Assembly (NCBI GenBank): GCA_035719045.1
Contig: DASTGO010000230.1
Coordinates: 1 to 17,948 of the forward strand
Source: DASTGO01 sp035719045
GTDB lineage: Bacteria > Actinomycetota > Actinomycetes > Actinomycetales > Kineosporiaceae
DNA: 17,948 nt
Direction of reading: 5' to 3'
Each line of letters begins with the position of its first letter. The stretch's first letter is position 1. Below, in pieces: positions 15,618-17,948 of the stretch. The notes below the pieces were generated by a model. The model saw only the letters and a program-made list of their open reading frames with translations. It was not told the DNA's origin and did no database searches. Both the position numbers and the translations under genes were made by a program.

Positions 15618-15659
15618 CGGGCCGGGCCGGGCGTCGACGGTGACGCCCGGCCCGGCCTG
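15618..15659 (+). terminator. Strong terminator hairpin after oleate hydratase
   Basis: A perfect 16-bp stem pairs 15620-15635 (GGCCGGGCCGGGCGTC) with 15642-15657 across a 6-nt loop. It extends by a G-T and a C-G pair to 15618 and 15659. It starts 73 bases past the hydratase stop. There is no T tract, as is common for actinobacterial terminators. It is the strongest hairpin I found in the window. Confidence 0.75.
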
Positions 15660-15736
15660 CGTTCGGGCGGCACGCCGGGCGGGCCGGGACGTCGTTCGTG
15701 GCGCCGGGGTCGGGGTGGCCGGCGGGCGTGATGCTG

Positions 15737-15862
15737 AAGGCTTACGGTCGTAAGGTGTCGTCGCTTCGGCTGCGCCCAAAGGCTTACGAGCGTGAGCTGC
15801 CACAGGTTCGGCTGCCCCTGAAGGTCTACGGCTGTGAGCTGTTTCCGGCTTCGGCCGCTTCC
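15737..15862. repeat. Three tandem 42-bp imperfect repeats running into the acyl-CoA ligase gene
   Basis: Copies start at 15737, 15779 and 15821, each opening with AAGGCTTACG or AAGGTCTACG and holding a CTTCGGCTGC-like block near the end. By hand count the first two agree at about 30 of 42 positions; the third is more diverged and shifted by one base in its second half. The period is 14 codons, so all frames repeat. The third copy contains the ligase stop codon and its last residues (minus strand). Confidence 0.7.
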
Positions 15863-17544
15863 AGTTCCCGCACCTGGTCACGAACCTGGCGGTGCAGGGC
15901 CTTGCCGATGATCGAGCGGGGCAGGTCCGCGACCAGGTGGATCCGGCGCGGGGTCTTGTAGCCGGCCAGGTGTTCCCGGCAGTGGGCGCGCAGGGCGCCG
16001 GGGTCGGGGCTGGCGCCCGGACGGGCGACGACGGCGGCCACGACCACCTCGCTGCCGTCCGCGGAAGGGATCCCGACCACCGCGGCGTCGGCCACGTCGG
16101 GGTGCCGGCGCAGCACGTCCTCGACCTCGCCGGGGTAGACGTTGAACCCGCCGGTGATGATGAGGTCCTTGGCCCGGTCGACCATCCGCAGGAAGCCGTC
16201 CGGCAGCGCCTCGACGATGTCCCCGGTGCGGATCCAGCCGCCGGGCAGCAGGGTCGCCGCGGTCTCCGCCGGCCGGTTCCAGTACCCGGCGAACACCTGC
16301 GGCCCCTGGATGAGCAGCTCGCCGGGGGCACCTGGCGGGACGTCCCGCTGCGGGTCGTCCGGGTCGACGATGCGGACCCGGGTGGACGGGTACGGCACCC
16401 CGATACAGCCCGGCCGGCGGTTACGGGCGACGGGGTTGCCGACGCTGATCGGGGAGGTCTCGGTCATCCCGTAGCCTTCGATCAGGAAGCCGCCGGTGAG
16501 ATCCTCCCAGCGCTCGACGAGGTCGGGGGGCAGCGCCATCGCGCCGGAGAGAGCAACCTTGACCGACCGCAGGTCCACCTTGCGGGCCGGGGCGGTCTCC
16601 GCGAGCCGGGCGTAGATGGGCGGCACGCCGGGCAGGAAGGTCGGCCGGGTGCGGGCGATCGCGGCCAGCGCCTGGTCTAGGTCGAACCGGGGGAGCAGGA
16701 CCAGCCGGGCCCCCATGCTGACCGCGGTGGTCAGGCACAGGGTGAGCCCGTAGGCGTGGAACAGCGGGAGCACGGCCAGGAAGGTCTCCTGGCCGTCGAC
16801 CAGGCTCGGAGCCCAGGCCCGGGACTGTGCCGTGTTCGCCGCCAGGTTGGCGTGGGTGAGGATTGCGCCCTTGGGAGTCCCCGTGGTCCCGCCGGTGTAC
16901 TGCAGGGCGGCCACGTCGTGCACGTCGGGATGCGGGTGGCCGGCAGGCAGCGGGTCCGCCTCGGCGACCGTGCGCTCCCAGCTGAGCGTCCCGGTGGGCG
17001 GCTGTACGGGGCCGAGGGATCGGCGGGTCGCACGCGCCGCCGGGACCGGCAGCTTCAGGGCCAGTCGGCGGGCCAGCGGGAGTCCGGCGGCAAGATCCAC
17101 GCTGAGCACGACCCGCGGACCGAGCCCGGCCACCATCCCGGCGACCGTGCTCCAGCAGATCGCCACCTCTGCGTCGTGATCGGCGAACTGCACCTGCAGC
17201 TCGTCGGGGGTGTAGAGCGGGTTGTGCTCGACCACGATCCCGCCCAGCCGCAGCACGGCGTAGAACGCGACCACATGCTGGGGGCAGTTCGGCATCACCA
17301 GCGCGACCCGCATCCCCGGCCGGACGCCGAGCCGGTGCAGGGCGCCCGCGGCCCGGGCCACCGCGGCCCCGAGCTGCCGGTAGCTGGTGGCGGCGCCGAG
17401 GAAGTCCAGGGCCGGCCGGTCGGTGAAGCGTTCGACGCTCGCCTCCAGCATCCGGGAGAGCGGCCGGTCCGGCGGGTCGATGTCGGCGGGAACCCCGTCG
17501 GCGTAGGCGGCCAGCCAGGGGCGCTGCGGGTCGAACGGCGGCAT
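15826..17544 (-). CDS. Long-chain fatty acyl-CoA ligase (FadD-like, adenylate-forming)
   Basis: This enzyme activates fatty acids with ATP to acyl-adenylates and then to acyl-CoA. The ATG at 17544 gives 572 residues and sits seven bases from a GGAGGTGA Shine-Dalgarno (17552-17559). A GTG at 17550 is too close to it, and longer starts add a basic non-conserved leader. Motifs are YTGGTTGTPKGA (216-227, phosphate-binding loop), HAYGLT, GYGMTET (357-363), GWIRTGD (D442), ITGGFNVYPGEVE (C-terminal domain), and SIIGK with the catalytic Lys at 548. All are intact. The tail EAAEAGNSSQP derives from the third 42-bp repeat. It faces the hydratase gene end to end, so the two are not in one operon, but both handle fatty acids. 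Chain-length preference is not readable. Confidence 0.95.
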   Translation of the reverse strand: MPPFDPQRPWLAAYADGVPADIDPPDRPLSRMLEASVERFTDRPALDFLGAATSYRQLGAAVARAAGALHRLGVRPGMRVALVMPNCPQHVVAFYAVLRLGGIVVEHNPLYTPDELQVQFADHDAEVAICWSTVAGMVAGLGPRVVLSVDLAAGLPLARRLALKLPVPAARATRRSLGPVQPPTGTLSWERTVAEADPLPAGHPHPDVHDVAALQYTGGTTGTPKGAILTHANLAANTAQSRAWAPSLVDGQETFLAVLPLFHAYGLTLCLTTAVSMGARLVLLPRFDLDQALAAIARTRPTFLPGVPPIYARLAETAPARKVDLRSVKVALSGAMALPPDLVERWEDLTGGFLIEGYGMTETSPISVGNPVARNRRPGCIGVPYPSTRVRIVDPDDPQRDVPPGAPGELLIQGPQVFAGYWNRPAETAATLLPGGWIRTGDIVEALPDGFLRMVDRAKDLIITGGFNVYPGEVEDVLRRHPDVADAAVVGIPSADGSEVVVAAVVARPGASPDPGALRAHCREHLAGYKTPRRIHLVADLPRSIIGKALHRQVRDQVRELEAAEAGNSSQP

Positions 17545-17549
17545 GTTCA

Positions 17550-17590
17550 CGTCACCTCCGGCGGCCCAACCTACGCCACCGGAGGTGACG
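17550..17590 (-). promoter_or_regulatory. 12-bp perfect inverted repeat overlapping the ligase Shine-Dalgarno
   Basis: CGTCACCTCCGG (17550-17561) is the exact reverse complement of CCGGAGGTGACG (17579-17590), with 17 bases between. In the ligase mRNA the downstream arm contains the whole GGAGGTGA Shine-Dalgarno and the upstream arm is its complement. A transcript starting above 17590 would fold its own ribosome-binding site into a 12-bp helix. As DNA it could instead be an operator with widely spaced half-sites. Confidence 0.7.
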
Positions 17591-17749
17591 CCCGCGGCCC
17601 CTGGGTCCCGGGGTCGAAGGGGGCGGATGTGCCCCGGTCGCGGGAGACCGTCCGCCGGGCGAGCCGTCCACCTGCCCCGGCGACGGCCGGCTGGCGACAG
17701 GTGGGCGGGGAAGCGGCATGTCCCGCGGCCGAGAGGGTAGCGCAGGGCC
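17591..17749. other. Rest of the divergent gap between ligase and DUF2795 gene
   Basis: About 160 very GC-rich bases without a recognisable -35/-10 pair on either strand. They should hold the promoters of the ligase (minus) and of the small protein (plus). GAGAGGG (17731-17737) and AGGG (17744-17747) precede the start codon of the small protein. Nothing else was recognised. Confidence 0.35.
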
Positions 17750-17935
17750 ATGGTGAACCCGATACAGCTGCAGAAGTTCCTCGGCGGGATCGACTACCCG
17801 GCCGACAAGCAGACCCTGGTCGAGACCGCCCGCAGCAAGGGGGCGGACGAGGACGTCCTGCGCACCCTCCAGGACCTGCCGATGGACCGGTTCAACTCGC
17901 CGAACGACGTCAGCGAGGCCGTCGGCCGGAGCTGA
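17750..17935 (+). CDS. DUF2795 small protein
   Basis: A 61-residue protein matching the DUF2795 family from end to end: NPIQLQKFLGGIDYPADK, a helical middle with KGADEDVLRTLQDLP, and FNSPNDVSEAVG near the C-terminus. Such proteins are common in actinobacteria, often with stress-response annotation, but the function is not established. ATG at 17750 and GTG at 17753 are both possible starts; the purine-rich upstream sequence (GAGAGGG, AGGG) does not decide between them. It is divergent from the ligase gene. No membrane segment or metal-binding motif is visible. The repeated Lys-Gly/Asp-rich pattern suggests a small soluble helical domain. Confidence 0.9.
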   Translation: MVNPIQLQKFLGGIDYPADKQTLVETARSKGADEDVLRTLQDLPMDRFNSPNDVSEAVGRS

Positions 17936-17948
17936 GCCGTCGCGGAGC

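Noticed and set aside
13758..16331. Upstream extension of the tetR frame through the hydratase and ligase regions
   Set aside because: Only the part from the ATG at 13757 has TetR motifs and a Shine-Dalgarno. The rest is antisense to the hydratase or out of frame with the ligase.
17545..17751. Longer N-terminus of the acyl-CoA ligase
   Set aside because: The added residues are Arg/Pro-rich and unconserved, while a perfect GGAGGTGA lies seven bases before the ATG at 17544.

Overview
The window is very GC-rich (G or C dominates third codon positions) and carries typical actinobacterial families: a large RHS/YD-repeat polymorphic toxin with an export-type N-terminus like those of Streptomyces-type actinomycetes, a DUF2795 protein, a bacterial/archaeal-type glycogen debranching enzyme and a short-form oleate hydratase. 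I read it as chromosomal DNA of an Actinomycetota species; the genus cannot be decided from the sequence. No rRNA, tRNA, CRISPR array, insertion sequence or phage gene was seen.

Layout. (1) 1-4876, minus strand: one uninterrupted RHS toxin gene that leaves the window at base 1. It has an export-type N-terminus, a hydrophobic segment, DUF6531, a long YD-repeat shell, the RHS core ending in DPLGL, and a C-terminal ADP-ribosyltransferase-like toxin domain. (2) 5124-7259, plus strand: a bifunctional class A penicillin-binding protein, divergent from the toxin gene. (3) 7334-10204, minus strand: a glycogen-debranching-type glycoside hydrolase followed by a small four-helix membrane protein. (4) 10448-11479, plus strand: a GT4 glycosyltransferase divergent from the hydrolase. 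(5) 11597-12958, plus strand: a soluble PAS histidine kinase without an adjacent response regulator. (6) 13035-15545: a TetR-family regulator divergent from an oleate hydratase. (7) 15826-17544, minus strand: a long-chain fatty acyl-CoA ligase convergent with the hydratase. (8) 17750-17935, plus strand: a DUF2795 small protein.

How the genes may work together. The hydrolase and glycosyltransferase share one intergenic region and suggest an alpha-glucan or glucoside function. TetR, oleate hydratase and acyl-CoA ligase form a fatty-acid neighbourhood: hydration of unsaturated fatty acids and CoA activation, probably under the TetR protein. The RHS toxin is a stand-alone competition module; its immunity gene would lie beyond base 1.

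The most notable non-coding signals are in the fatty-acid neighbourhood. A perfect 12-bp inverted repeat buries the Shine-Dalgarno of the ligase. A perfect 10-bp hairpin with a GGAA (GNRA) loop abuts the Shine-Dalgarno of the hydratase. A 15-bp palindrome between tetR and the hydratase is a candidate operator. Three 42-bp tandem repeats run through the stop codon of the ligase. The hydratase has Met where well-studied oleate hydratases have a key Glu in the RGGREM loop.
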